A DNA stretch of 64,000 nucleotides from an uncultured Clostridia bacterium (GTDB lineage: Bacteria > Bacillota > Clostridia > Christensenellales > HGM11417), in the NCBI GenBank assembly GCA_944332455.1, contig CALVJY010000011.1, forward strand, positions 1-64,000, given 5' to 3'. The notes below the pieces were generated by a model, which ran no database searches, was not told the DNA's origin, and worked only from the letters and a program-made list of their open reading frames with translations. Made by a program: the position numbers and the translations under genes. Every line of letters begins with the position of its first letter. The first letter of the stretch is position 1. Below, piece by piece: positions 53,121 to 61,128 of this stretch.

Positions 53121-54628
53121 CCTTCCTCTCCCTCTGTCGCAGACCCCGCCGGGCCGGCATTCTCTTCAGTCCCCGCTTCCGGGCCGGCCTTGGGCCTGTT
53201 TTTGCTGCCCTTGGGGCGGCCCCTTCTCCTCGGCGCCCGATCGGCTTCTGCGGCTTCGTTCGGCTCAGCCTTTGATCCTTCCGGAGCGGCCGGAAGCGTT
53301 CCGGCTCCCTCCGCCGGGCCGGAAACCGTGCTCTTTTCCCGAGCATCTTCTACGTTTGCCTGAACTTTTTCTGTTGCAGCTTCATTTGCTTGGGCCTTGG
53401 CCGCTTCGACTTTCTCAGCGGATGCCCGCTTTTTGCCGGCCCTGCCGCCCTTTTTCCGGGTCGCTTCTGTGTTTGCCGGGGTCTCTTTTATTTCCGCTTC
53501 AGCTGTCTGGGCCGTGACCGCTTCTGCCTTTTCGGCGGAGGCCCGCTTTTTCCCCGAAGTTTTGCCGGCGGTTTTGCCCTCGGTTTCCCCCTTCTTTTTG
53601 CCGGCTCCCTTGGTCCCGGCCCTTCCGGTCCGGCGCCCGCCTGCTTTGGCGGCTCCGGCCTTTTTGACCCGGATGCGGTCGGCCTTCGGCGCCGGCTCGG
53701 GCAGCTCGCCCAGGTCAATGGGCAGGCCCTGCTCCTCTCCGCTTAGAACCAGCTGCAGGTAGCCCTCCTTGACGCCCAGGTCGCTGACCACGATGTTGGT
53801 CACGTCGAACCGCTTGAGCAGGGTCTTTAAGACCACGCAGGCGGTCACCAGCACGTACAGCTTTTCGGGGGCGTTCTTTAAGATAAGCATGGAGCGGTCG
53901 GAGGACTCCACCAGATGCTTGGTCAGGGCCTTGAGCTTTTTGTACTCGATCCGCTTTTCCTCGCCCTTGACCCCGAAGTAGTCGGCGTAGACCGCATAGA
54001 CGGCGTTCAGGATGGAGCCGACCAGCACCGCGTTTTTGAAGACGTCTTTTTTGGGCAGTCCGCTCTCGTCGGCCTGCTTTAAGACGTACTTTTTGATGCG
54101 TTTGGCCTCCTCCTCGGTGGGATGAATGCCCTTGACGAAGCGCCTGGACAGCCCCATCAGGCCGAAGTTCAGGCAGATCATCTCCTCCTTGGCCGGCTTG
54201 GAGAAGTCGCAGACCTCCACGCTGCCGCCCCCGATGTCCAGCAGCAGCGCCCGGTCATAGCCGGCGTAGCGCTGGTTGGAGACGTAGTCGCAGTAGGCCT
54301 CGGTGTTGCCGTCGATCAGGTTGACCGGCATGCCGGTGCGGGCGGCCACCGCCGCCGAGACCTCGTCGAAGTTGCGGATCCCCCGCATGGCCGCGGTGGA
54401 GATCAGCCAGGCCCGGTCCACTTCCAGATTTTTGAGGGTGGTCCGCACCCGCATCAGGGCGTCGGTCAGCTTTTCCAGCCCCCGCCCGGACAGTTCCCGC
54501 TCCTCCAGATAGTGCAGCATGGAGAGGTTTTCCCGCTCCTTGAGCACCACGTCCAGCACCCGGCCCTCTCCTTCGGCCACCAGCAGGGAAATGCTGGTGG
54601 AACTGATGTCTACCACTGCATAGCGCAT
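53117..54628 (-). CDS. ppx: Ppx/GppA phosphatase with H1-like, AT-hook tail
   Basis: 503 residues. Residues 1-305 are an ASKHA-fold exopolyphosphatase/pppGpp phosphatase: DISSTSISLLVAE, LISTAAMRGIRN, LIDGNTEAY, LLDIGGGSVEV. The remaining 200 residues are Lys/Ala/Glu-rich, of histone-H1 character, with two copies of a GKKRASAEK-(A/V)-EA unit and, near the end, RRRGRPKGSKNRP, a textbook AT-hook. It precedes ppk with a 4-bp overlap, so synthesis and breakdown of polyphosphate are coupled. The tail could bring the enzyme to DNA; not tested. Confidence 0.9.
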   Translation of the reverse strand: MRYAVVDISSTSISLLVAEGEGRVLDVVLKERENLSMLHYLEERELSGRGLEKLTDALMRVRTTLKNLEVDRAWLISTAAMRGIRNFDEVSAAVAARTGMPVNLIDGNTEAYCDYVSNQRYAGYDRALLLDIGGGSVEVCDFSKPAKEEMICLNFGLMGLSRRFVKGIHPTEEEAKRIKKYVLKQADESGLPKKDVFKNAVLVGSILNAVYAVYADYFGVKGEEKRIEYKKLKALTKHLVESSDRSMLILKNAPEKLYVLVTACVVLKTLLKRFDVTNIVVSDLGVKEGYLQLVLSGEEQGLPIDLGELPEPAPKADRIRVKKAGAAKAGGRRTGRAGTKGAGKKKGETEGKTAGKTSGKKRASAEKAEAVTAQTAEAEIKETPANTEATRKKGGRAGKKRASAEKVEAAKAQANEAATEKVQANVEDAREKSTVSGPAEGAGTLPAAPEGSKAEPNEAAEADRAPRRRGRPKGSKNRPKAGPEAGTEENAGPAGSATEGEEG

Positions 54629-54740
54629 AAAAAATCTCCCTTTCGGCTCCCTTTCGGAGCCGATCCCCCTCGCTTTCTCTCCTCTTTTGGATTTAATTTG
54701 TATGAAGTATTCAAACTATACCAGATCACAGCGCACCAGA

Positions 54741-55013
54741 TCACAGCAAAACGCCGTCGTCCAGCATTTTCAGGTATTCCTCGGTCCAGGCCTTTCCCCT
54801 CTCGGTTTCACTGAACGGTTTCCCCTGTTCAAGGCAATAGGCGATAAAGTCGAGGATCACATCTCTGTTTGCCACGTCAAAAGTTCCCGGCAGATCATGA
54901 TGGCCGGGAAAGGTTTCATCATAAACAACCAAGGCCAGCCCGAACCTGCTGATCCCTTTCCATTCCGGATTCCGTTTCAAAAAATCCTCTATCTTCCGAT
55001 CCAGCAATGTCAC
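54741..55013 (-). CDS. Small conserved-looking protein, 90 residues
   Basis: GTG start (55013-55011) with AGGAGGAGAGG upstream. Sequence begins MTLLDRKIEDFLKRNPEW and continues GLALVVYDETFPGHHDLPGTFD, then a helical C-terminus ending LKMLDDGVLL. Soluble, no cysteines that suggest a metal site, no family recognised. It is the C-terminal part of a longer out-of-frame ORF that runs through pfkA, which is a shadow. Confidence 0.65.
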   Translation of the reverse strand: MTLLDRKIEDFLKRNPEWKGISRFGLALVVYDETFPGHHDLPGTFDVANRDVILDFIAYCLEQGKPFSETERGKAWTEEYLKMLDDGVLL

Positions 55014-55105
55014 GATCCTCTCCTCCTTTCTGATCGCCCCGTCACCAAACCTGCGGGACGGGAAAAAGGTCTTTGGGCCGATCCAGGATCTCCCGAAGGC
55101 CGGGA

Positions 55106-56185
55106 TCAGATCTTCTCCACCCCGAAACTCACCCCCAGCGAGAGGGCGGTCTTGATCAGGGGATGGTCGACGGGTACGCTCTTCTGGCGCCCGGCGATGT
55201 CGGCCAGGGAATTGTAGGTGATCTCGTTCTTCTGGACGGCCACGGTCACCCCGTAGCGGCCCTCCTTGGCCAGTTTGCCGGCAAAGCTGCCCATTTCGGT
55301 GGACAGCACCCGGTCGTAGGCCGAGGGGTTGCCCCCGCGCTGCATATAGCCGGGCACGGTCACCCGGGCCTCCACCCCCACCCGTTCGGCGATCAGCCGG
55401 GCCAGGGACTGGGTGGCGGTGGTCTCTCCCCGCTCCCGCCGGGCCAGCTGGCGGGCCTTTTTCTTCATGGCGGCCTCCTCCCGGCTCATGGCGCCCTCGG
55501 CGATGGCGATGATGTTGAAGGCCTTGCCGGACGAGGCCTTTTTGGCGATGGTGGCCACCACGGCCTCGGGATCGAAGGGGATCTCGGGGATGAGGATCAT
55601 GTCCGCGCCCCCGGCGATGCCGGCATACAGGGTCAGCCAGCCCACCTTGTTGCCCATGATCTCCACCAGCATGGTCCGGCCGTGGCTGGCCGCCGTGGTG
55701 TGCACCCGGTCGATGCACTCGGTGGCGGTGTCCACGGCGGTGTGGAAGCCGAAGGTCACGTCGGTGCCGTAGATGTCGTTGTCGATGGTCTTGGGCACCC
55801 CGATGACGTGGCAGCCCTCGGCGCTTAAAAGGGCGGCCGTCTTGTGGGTGCCCGCGCCGCCCAGGGTTACCAGACAGTCCAGCCCCAGCTTTTTGTAGTT
55901 CTGCTTCATCAGGTCCAGCTTGGAAGGGGAATTGGACTCCTCCAAAGTCATCAGCTTGAAGGGCTGGCGGGAAGTCCCCAGAATGGTCCCCCCGAGATTC
56001 AGGATGCCCACGAAGTCCTGGGGGGTCATCTTCCGCCACTCTCCCCGGATCAGGCCGCCGTAGCCGTCGGCGATGCCGTAAAGCTCCACGCCCTCGATCT
56101 GGTTGAACACATACTTGCCGAAGCCGCGGATGACCGCGTTCAGTCCGGGGCAGTCGCCCCCGCTGGTCAGAATGCCGATCTTCAT
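55106..56185 (-). CDS. pfkA: 6-phosphofructokinase, atypical subgroup
   Basis: 359 residues. Phosphorylates fructose-6-phosphate. TSGGDCPGLNAVIRG start, LGTSRQPF, PKTIDNDIYGTD and IMGNKVGWLTLYAG place it in the ATP/PPi mixed group. The usual GGDG reads GGAG (LGGAGTHKTA), losing the aspartate that binds Mg in E. coli PfkA; related Firmicutes proteins I recall carry GGNG there. The lysine in PKTIDND favours PPi in classical rules, so phosphate-donor choice is uncertain. Start at 56185; a longer upstream frame lacks a ribosome binding site. Confidence 0.9.
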   Translation of the reverse strand: MKIGILTSGGDCPGLNAVIRGFGKYVFNQIEGVELYGIADGYGGLIRGEWRKMTPQDFVGILNLGGTILGTSRQPFKLMTLEESNSPSKLDLMKQNYKKLGLDCLVTLGGAGTHKTAALLSAEGCHVIGVPKTIDNDIYGTDVTFGFHTAVDTATECIDRVHTTAASHGRTMLVEIMGNKVGWLTLYAGIAGGADMILIPEIPFDPEAVVATIAKKASSGKAFNIIAIAEGAMSREEAAMKKKARQLARRERGETTATQSLARLIAERVGVEARVTVPGYMQRGGNPSAYDRVLSTEMGSFAGKLAKEGRYGVTVAVQKNEITYNSLADIAGRQKSVPVDHPLIKTALSLGVSFGVEKI

Positions 56186-56402
56186 TTGTCGTCCTCCTTC
56201 TTGTCGCCTCATCTTCCGAGGACTCCGTCCGGCTCCGTACCGATATTGTAACACACCCGGAGCCGCTTTTCAAGAGTTCCCGCAGATTTTTTATGTAAAA
56301 TTTATGTAAAGTTTTGCTCAAAGACCGCCTGACGGCGCGATCTGCCTGATCTCCGCGCCAGGCCGCTTCAAGTCTCCGTTCATGCCGCCTCAGGTTTTCC
56401 GT

Positions 56403-57998
56403 TTATGTCGAGTGCCCTTTTCTGAGCAGCCGCCCCGCCCGCAGGCCGGTGCTCTGCCCGTTCTCCACCGCCACGAGGCCGTTGACCATGACCAGGCGGA
56501 TGCCCTCCGGGCGGGCGTCCGGCTCGGGGAAGGTGCCCACGGCGCCGGGGTCGAAGACGGTCAGGTCGGCGAAGTTGCCGGCCTTCAGGGTCCCCCGGCC
56601 GGGGATGCGGAAGCGGGCGGCCGTCTTGCCGGTCATCTTGTGGATCAGGGTCTCCAAAGGCATGCCCCGTTCCCGGCCGATCTCCAGAAAGCGGGGAAAG
56701 GCCTGGTAGGCCGAGGCGTTCTGCACCCCCCGCTCCTCCACCCAGGCGTCGGTCATGAACACCGAAAGTTCGTCCTCCATCAGCCGGGCGATCATCTCGT
56801 CGTTGTAGTACTTGCCCAGGAAGATCCGCCCCCTGCCCTGGGAGCGCTCCACCAGCTCCAGGTAGACCTCGGCCTCCTTTTTCCCCGTCTTTTCGGCGAT
56901 CTGGGGCAGGGTCAGTCCCTCGAACTTTTGGCCGGTCTCGTCGACGTAGGCCACCAGAATGTCCCCGTAGCCGATGCCCAGCACCTTGGGGGTCAGCTTC
57001 ATCAGCACTTTGGTCTTGAGGGCGGTAAAGAAAGCGCTGCGCTGTTCCGGACTCTTTTTGAGGTAGTCCGGGGCCAGCAGCACGGTGATGACCGAGGCCC
57101 CGTAGGGGTAGGAATAGAGGTCGTAGCCCAGATCCAGCCCCTGCCGCTGACAGTCGTAGAAGCGTTCCAGCATGGGCTCCAGGCTCTTCCAGGACCGCCT
57201 GCCCACGAAGATCAGGTGGGAGTATTCGGCCCGCACCCCGGTCTCCCGCATCAGCCATGCCACCTCCTCGAAGCCCAGATAAAGATGCCCCCGCCGCAGC
57301 AGAGAGTAGCCGTTGGAGGTCTGGGAGTTGGCCCGGGGATGCACGGTCAGGATGCCGTCAAATTTGGCCACGGTCTCGGCAAAGGCCCGCAGTTCGGACA
57401 TGGGGGCGTACATGCCCGGCTCGTACATCAGCCCCAGCGAGCCGCCGAAGGCCCCGCCCTCCAGGGCCTCGCGCGCCAGGCCGAGTTCGGTCTCCAGCCC
57501 GGCGGCATCCAGGGGCTTTGAGGAAAAGCCGGAGACGCTGATGCGGGCGGTGCCCTGTCCCACCAGGGGGACCATGTTGACCCAGAGTTCCCCGGCCCGG
57601 TCGCAGAAGTCCGCAAAGGAGCCGGGCTGCCGGGCGGTGAACAGTCCGCCCCCGATCAGCTCCTTGTGCGGGGAGGCCGGATCCGCCCCGAAGGGCGAAA
57701 AGCCGCAGTTCCCGGTGACCTGGGTGGTGATGCCCTGCTCCAGGAAGGGGACATAGAACCGTCCGCTGTCCGGATGGTCCGCGTAAAAGTCGTTGTGCGA
57801 ATGGGCATCGATGAATCCGGGCGCCACGGCCAGCCCCGAACAGTCCACCACCCGGTCGAAGGCGGGCGGGGCAACGGCCTCGACCTCCTCTTGGGTCAGT
57901 ACCCGCAGAATACGATCGTCCTCGGTCCAGACGTCGCCCTCAAAGGCCGGATCTCCGGTGCCGTCCACGATCCGGCCGCCCTGAAACAGTACTCTCAT
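56403..57998 (-). CDS. N-acyl-D-amino-acid deacylase-like amidohydrolase
   Basis: 531 residues. Hydrolyses N-acyl groups from D-amino acids or dipeptides. Composite beta-sandwich plus TIM barrel: GGRIVDGTGDPAFEGDV start, VAPGFIDAHSHNDF (metal site), TGNCGFSPFG and GSLGLMYEPG; C-terminal PDARPEGIRLVMVNG. All D-aminoacylase landmarks seen. No promoter recognised. Confidence 0.9.
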   Translation of the reverse strand: MRVLFQGGRIVDGTGDPAFEGDVWTEDDRILRVLTQEEVEAVAPPAFDRVVDCSGLAVAPGFIDAHSHNDFYADHPDSGRFYVPFLEQGITTQVTGNCGFSPFGADPASPHKELIGGGLFTARQPGSFADFCDRAGELWVNMVPLVGQGTARISVSGFSSKPLDAAGLETELGLAREALEGGAFGGSLGLMYEPGMYAPMSELRAFAETVAKFDGILTVHPRANSQTSNGYSLLRRGHLYLGFEEVAWLMRETGVRAEYSHLIFVGRRSWKSLEPMLERFYDCQRQGLDLGYDLYSYPYGASVITVLLAPDYLKKSPEQRSAFFTALKTKVLMKLTPKVLGIGYGDILVAYVDETGQKFEGLTLPQIAEKTGKKEAEVYLELVERSQGRGRIFLGKYYNDEMIARLMEDELSVFMTDAWVEERGVQNASAYQAFPRFLEIGRERGMPLETLIHKMTGKTAARFRIPGRGTLKAGNFADLTVFDPGAVGTFPEPDARPEGIRLVMVNGLVAVENGQSTGLRAGRLLRKGHST

Positions 57999-58089
57999 CC
58001 CGTTCTCCCCGGGAACGGAAGCCCGTTCCCTCTTTGGTATTTTTTCTGATATTGTCTTTTTCTCTTGCGCAGCTCCTGCGAGTAAAAAT

Positions 58090-58481
58090 TCACTTCTCGC
58101 CCTCCGTCAAAGCCAACAGTCCTTTCAGGCTGGTCATGGCCTCCCCGGCCAGATAGACGACGTTGCCCGGAAAGCGCAGACTGTCTGCGGCCTCAGCCGA
58201 ATAAAGATTCAGTTTTCTTCCTCCGTCAGCGCCAGCAATCCTTTCAGGCTTGTCATGGCCTCCCCGGCCAGATAGACGACGTTGCCCGGAAAGCGCAGGC
58301 TGTCTGCGGCCTCAGCCGAATAAAGATTCAGTTTTCTTCCTCCGTCAGCGCCAGCAATCCTTTCAGGCTGGTCATAGCTTCCCCGGTCAGCAGATAGACG
58401 ACGTTGCCCGGAAAGCGCAGACTGTCTGCGGCCTCCCCGGGCGGCAGAGGCTCCCCCGCACGGGCGGCGGAAAGGGTCCAG
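58090..58481 (-). repeat. Three tandem copies of the recO 3' end
   Basis: Copy 1 ends at a TGA 58330-58328 (unit offset 161 bp from recO), copy 2 at 58211-58209 and copy 3 at 58092-58090 (119 bp apart). Each keeps an open frame for AADSLRFPGNVVYL-(LT/A)-GEAMTSLKGLLALTE plus 2-3 residues and a stop. Copies 2 and 3 differ in at least nine codons, about seven of them synonymous. Copy 1 also contains the LSAARAGEPLPPG part of recO. No start codons. Confidence 0.85.
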
Positions 58482-58482
58482 A

Positions 58483-59169
58483 TCACGTTCCCTTCTCCGT
58501 CTCCGTCAGCGCCAGCAATCCTTTCAAGCTGGTCATAGCTTCCCCGGTCAGCAGATAGACGATGTTGCCCAGAAAGCGCAGGCTGTCTGCGGCCTCCCCG
58601 GGCGGCAGAGGCTCCCCCGCACGGGCGGCGGAAAGAGCCCGGATCACGCCGGGACTGACCGGAAGGCCCTGAAAGGCGTTGAATCCCCCGCTCTCCGAAA
58701 AGCGGAGCTTTTCCCCGGCCTCCCCGGGATCCAGGCAATAGCCCTCGGCCTCCAGCGCCCCCAGAAAAAACCGGATCAGGGCGGAGAGCGGAGCCGGCTC
58801 GAAGGCCAGTTCCTTCAGGGCCCGGAGCAGCAGGGCGAACAGCGCGGGGTCGGGCTGATCCCGCCGCAGCAGCAGCACGCACAGCTCGGCGGCGGCCGCC
58901 GCGGCGTGGTAGCGCGGCAGATCTTCCCGCAGCTCCGAAAAGAACTCCTCGGGCTCGCAGCCGCACAGCAGCGGGTTTCTGGCCTCGGTCACCGTGTAGA
59001 CGCCGAAGCAAAAGGGCAGGGCGGCAAAGCGGAGGCGGGCGTTGGCCTTTTTGATTCCCCTGGCCCGCACCCGCAGCAGCCCCTTTTCCAATGAAAAAAG
59101 AGTGAGCACCTTGTCTGCCTCCCCATCCTCGGCCGCTCTTAAATTGATGGCTGTCAGTCTGGTGGTCAA
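58483..59169 (-). CDS. recO: DNA repair protein RecO
   Basis: 228 residues. Loads RecA on SSB-coated gaps together with RecR. N-terminal OB-fold (residues 1-75: AINLRAAEDGEADKVLTLFS, VRARGIKK) and C-terminal helical domain; the four zinc cysteines of some RecO proteins are absent. Start TTG at 59169. Its last 38 codons are duplicated three times downstream. Order recO-yqzL-era-ybeY matches Firmicutes. Confidence 0.9.
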   Translation of the reverse strand: MTTRLTAINLRAAEDGEADKVLTLFSLEKGLLRVRARGIKKANARLRFAALPFCFGVYTVTEARNPLLCGCEPEEFFSELREDLPRYHAAAAAAELCVLLLRRDQPDPALFALLLRALKELAFEPAPLSALIRFFLGALEAEGYCLDPGEAGEKLRFSESGGFNAFQGLPVSPGVIRALSAARAGEPLPPGEAADSLRFLGNIVYLLTGEAMTSLKGLLALTETEKGT

Positions 59170-59198
59170 AGGTCCTCACTCTCCTTTTTTCGGGATTT

Positions 59199-59327
59199 CT
59201 ACCTGAGGCGGTCGCGCTCCCGCTCCTCGTCGAGCTTCTGCCCGTCGATCAGCGCGCGGTACAAGAGGTAGTATTCGATGTTGCCCGTGGAGGAAAACAT
59301 CCCCCACATGTCGCCCGGTATCATCAT
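59199..59327 (-). CDS. yqzL: YqzL-like small protein
   Basis: 42 residues: MMIPGDMWGMFSSTGNIEYY then LLYRALIDGQKLDEERERDR. Position between recO and era and the WxxFxxTGNIxxYLL pattern match Bacillus YqzL; function unknown. AAAGGAG lies 6 nt before the first ATG (59327). Too short for most ORF callers. Confidence 0.85.
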   Translation of the reverse strand: MMIPGDMWGMFSSTGNIEYYLLYRALIDGQKLDEERERDRLR

Positions 59328-59544
59328 TCGGCTCTCCTTTCCCGAAGGTTTCGGTGACCTTAGTTTGAGGAAAAGACCGATCTTTTATGCAGTTCCCGCC
59401 CTCTTTTTCTCCCCGGTAAGACCCGGCCGAAAACCGGGATCATTCAAAATCAGACCGACAGGAAAAACAGAAACCGGAAAAATTCAAAACCGGACCGGAG
59501 GACAAAAACTGAAATCATTCAAAAATAATTTTTCGAGTTCTTTT

Positions 59545-60450
59545 TCAGATCTTTTTGGGATCAAAACCCAGCTGATTCATCAGCACGTCCGAATCCCGCC
59601 AGGCCTCCTTGACCTTGACGAACAGAGTCAAAAAGACCTTGCCGTCCAGCATCTTTTCAAGTTCCGCCCGGGCGGACTGCCCGATCTTTTTGAGGGCCAG
59701 CCCCCCTTTGCCGATGAGGATGGGCTTGTGCGAGGCCTTTTCGCAGACGATGACCGCGCCGATCTCGGTGAGGTTTCGCTCGGGGTCAAAGGCGAACTTT
59801 TCGATCTCCACGCACACCCCGTGCGGGATCTCCTGATCGAAGTGAAGGAGGATCTTCTCCCGGATGACCTCGGCGGCCAGAAAGCGCATGGGCTTGTCGG
59901 TCACCTCGTCCTCCCCGTAAAAGGGCATCCCCTCGGGGAGCAGCCCGGCGATCTTCCGGAGCAGGATCTCCACATTCTCTCCCGTCCTGGCCGAGACGGG
60001 CAAGATCTCGCGCAGAAAACCGAGGCTGGACAGTTCGGCCAGCAGGGGCGCCATGACCTCGGCCCGGGCGGCGTCGCACTTGTTGACGGCGGCGATCACC
60101 GGGACTTTGCTCTCCGAAAAGCGGGCCAGAATTTCCCGGTCGGCCCGGGTCAGCCCCTCGCTGCCGTCCAGCACCAGGACCACGGCGTCGGTGTCCTTGG
60201 TGGCGGCCTCCCGGTTCTTCTGCATATACCGCGAGAGGGCGTTCTTCCCCTCGAAGATGCCCGGCGTGTCCTCGAACACCACCTGGAAGTCCTCCCGGGT
60301 GACGATGCCGGCGATCTTGTTCCGGGTGGTCTGGGGCTTGGGCGAACAGATGGCCACCTTCTGCCCCACCAGGCGGTTCAGCAGGGTGGACTTGCCCACA
60401 TTGGGCCGCCCCAGCAGGGCGGCAAAACCCGACTTAAAACCTTCTTTCAT
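59545..60450 (-). CDS. era: GTPase Era
   Basis: 301 residues. Binds the 3' end of 16S rRNA during 30S maturation. G1 GRPNVGKST, DTPG, NKCD and a C-terminal KH domain (GKGGLALKKIGQSAR). The ATG overlaps the ybeY stop by 4 bp. Confidence 0.97.
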   Translation of the reverse strand: MKEGFKSGFAALLGRPNVGKSTLLNRLVGQKVAICSPKPQTTRNKIAGIVTREDFQVVFEDTPGIFEGKNALSRYMQKNREAATKDTDAVVLVLDGSEGLTRADREILARFSESKVPVIAAVNKCDAARAEVMAPLLAELSSLGFLREILPVSARTGENVEILLRKIAGLLPEGMPFYGEDEVTDKPMRFLAAEVIREKILLHFDQEIPHGVCVEIEKFAFDPERNLTEIGAVIVCEKASHKPILIGKGGLALKKIGQSARAELEKMLDGKVFLTLFVKVKEAWRDSDVLMNQLGFDPKKI

Positions 60451-60950
60451 GCGTCCTCCCCGTCCGGAAGCCCCAGGTCGGCCATGACCGCCTTTTCCTC
60501 CCGGCGCATGGCGGCCTTGTCGGCCTCCTCCATGTGATCAAAGCCCAAAAGATGCAGGCAGCCGTGCACGAACAGGTAGCACAGCTCCCGCTCGAAGGAG
60601 TGTCCGTACTCTTTGGCCTGCTCCTCGATCTTCTGCCGGCAGAGCAGGATCCCCCCCAGCATGAAATTTCCGCTTTCGGGGTTGATCCCGTCCGGGTTGA
60701 GGTCGGCCGCGATCTCCCCCGGCCGCTCGAAGAAGAGGGCGGGATAGGACAGCACGTCGGTGACCGCATCCACCCCGCGGGTGCTGTCGTTGATCTCCCG
60801 CATGGTCTCCGCGTCGTAAAAATTGACTTCCAGCTCCGTCTGCTTTGGCAGGCCGAAGTGGGCGGACACGGCCTCGGCCGCCCGCTCGAGCAGGGGGAAG
60901 CAGGACTCGCAGCCCCCCGCCAGGGTGTCGTCTTCCGCAAAAATCGTCAT
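60447..60950 (-). CDS. ybeY: Endoribonuclease YbeY
   Basis: 167 residues. Zinc-dependent rRNA maturation nuclease. HGCLHLLGFDH is the metal-binding signature (HGxLHLxGxDH). Start at 60950 with GGAGA upstream; the ORF extends 56 codons further upstream without a ribosome binding site. ATGA overlap with era. Confidence 0.95.
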   Translation of the reverse strand: MTIFAEDDTLAGGCESCFPLLERAAEAVSAHFGLPKQTELEVNFYDAETMREINDSTRGVDAVTDVLSYPALFFERPGEIAADLNPDGINPESGNFMLGGILLCRQKIEEQAKEYGHSFERELCYLFVHGCLHLLGFDHMEEADKAAMRREEKAVMADLGLPDGEDA

Positions 60951-61128
60951 AAGTTTCTCCGTCGGCCCTCGGCCGCTCTTCCCCGGCCCCGACAATCGGA
61001 GGCCGAAGGTGTGTAAGGACAGGTTTTCTTTCAACAACAGCCAAAGCCGGGACGCAGGGAAAGCCCTCTTTTGTCCCGTCTTTTCCCGGGCAGAGGCCCC
61101 TTCAGAGTCGGCCTTCATGGCCGGGCGC

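Noticed and set aside
54741..56321. 526-codon frame spanning pfkA and the small downstream gene
   Set aside because: Most of it is out of frame with pfkA; only the last 90 codons form a real gene, with its own GTG and ribosome binding site.
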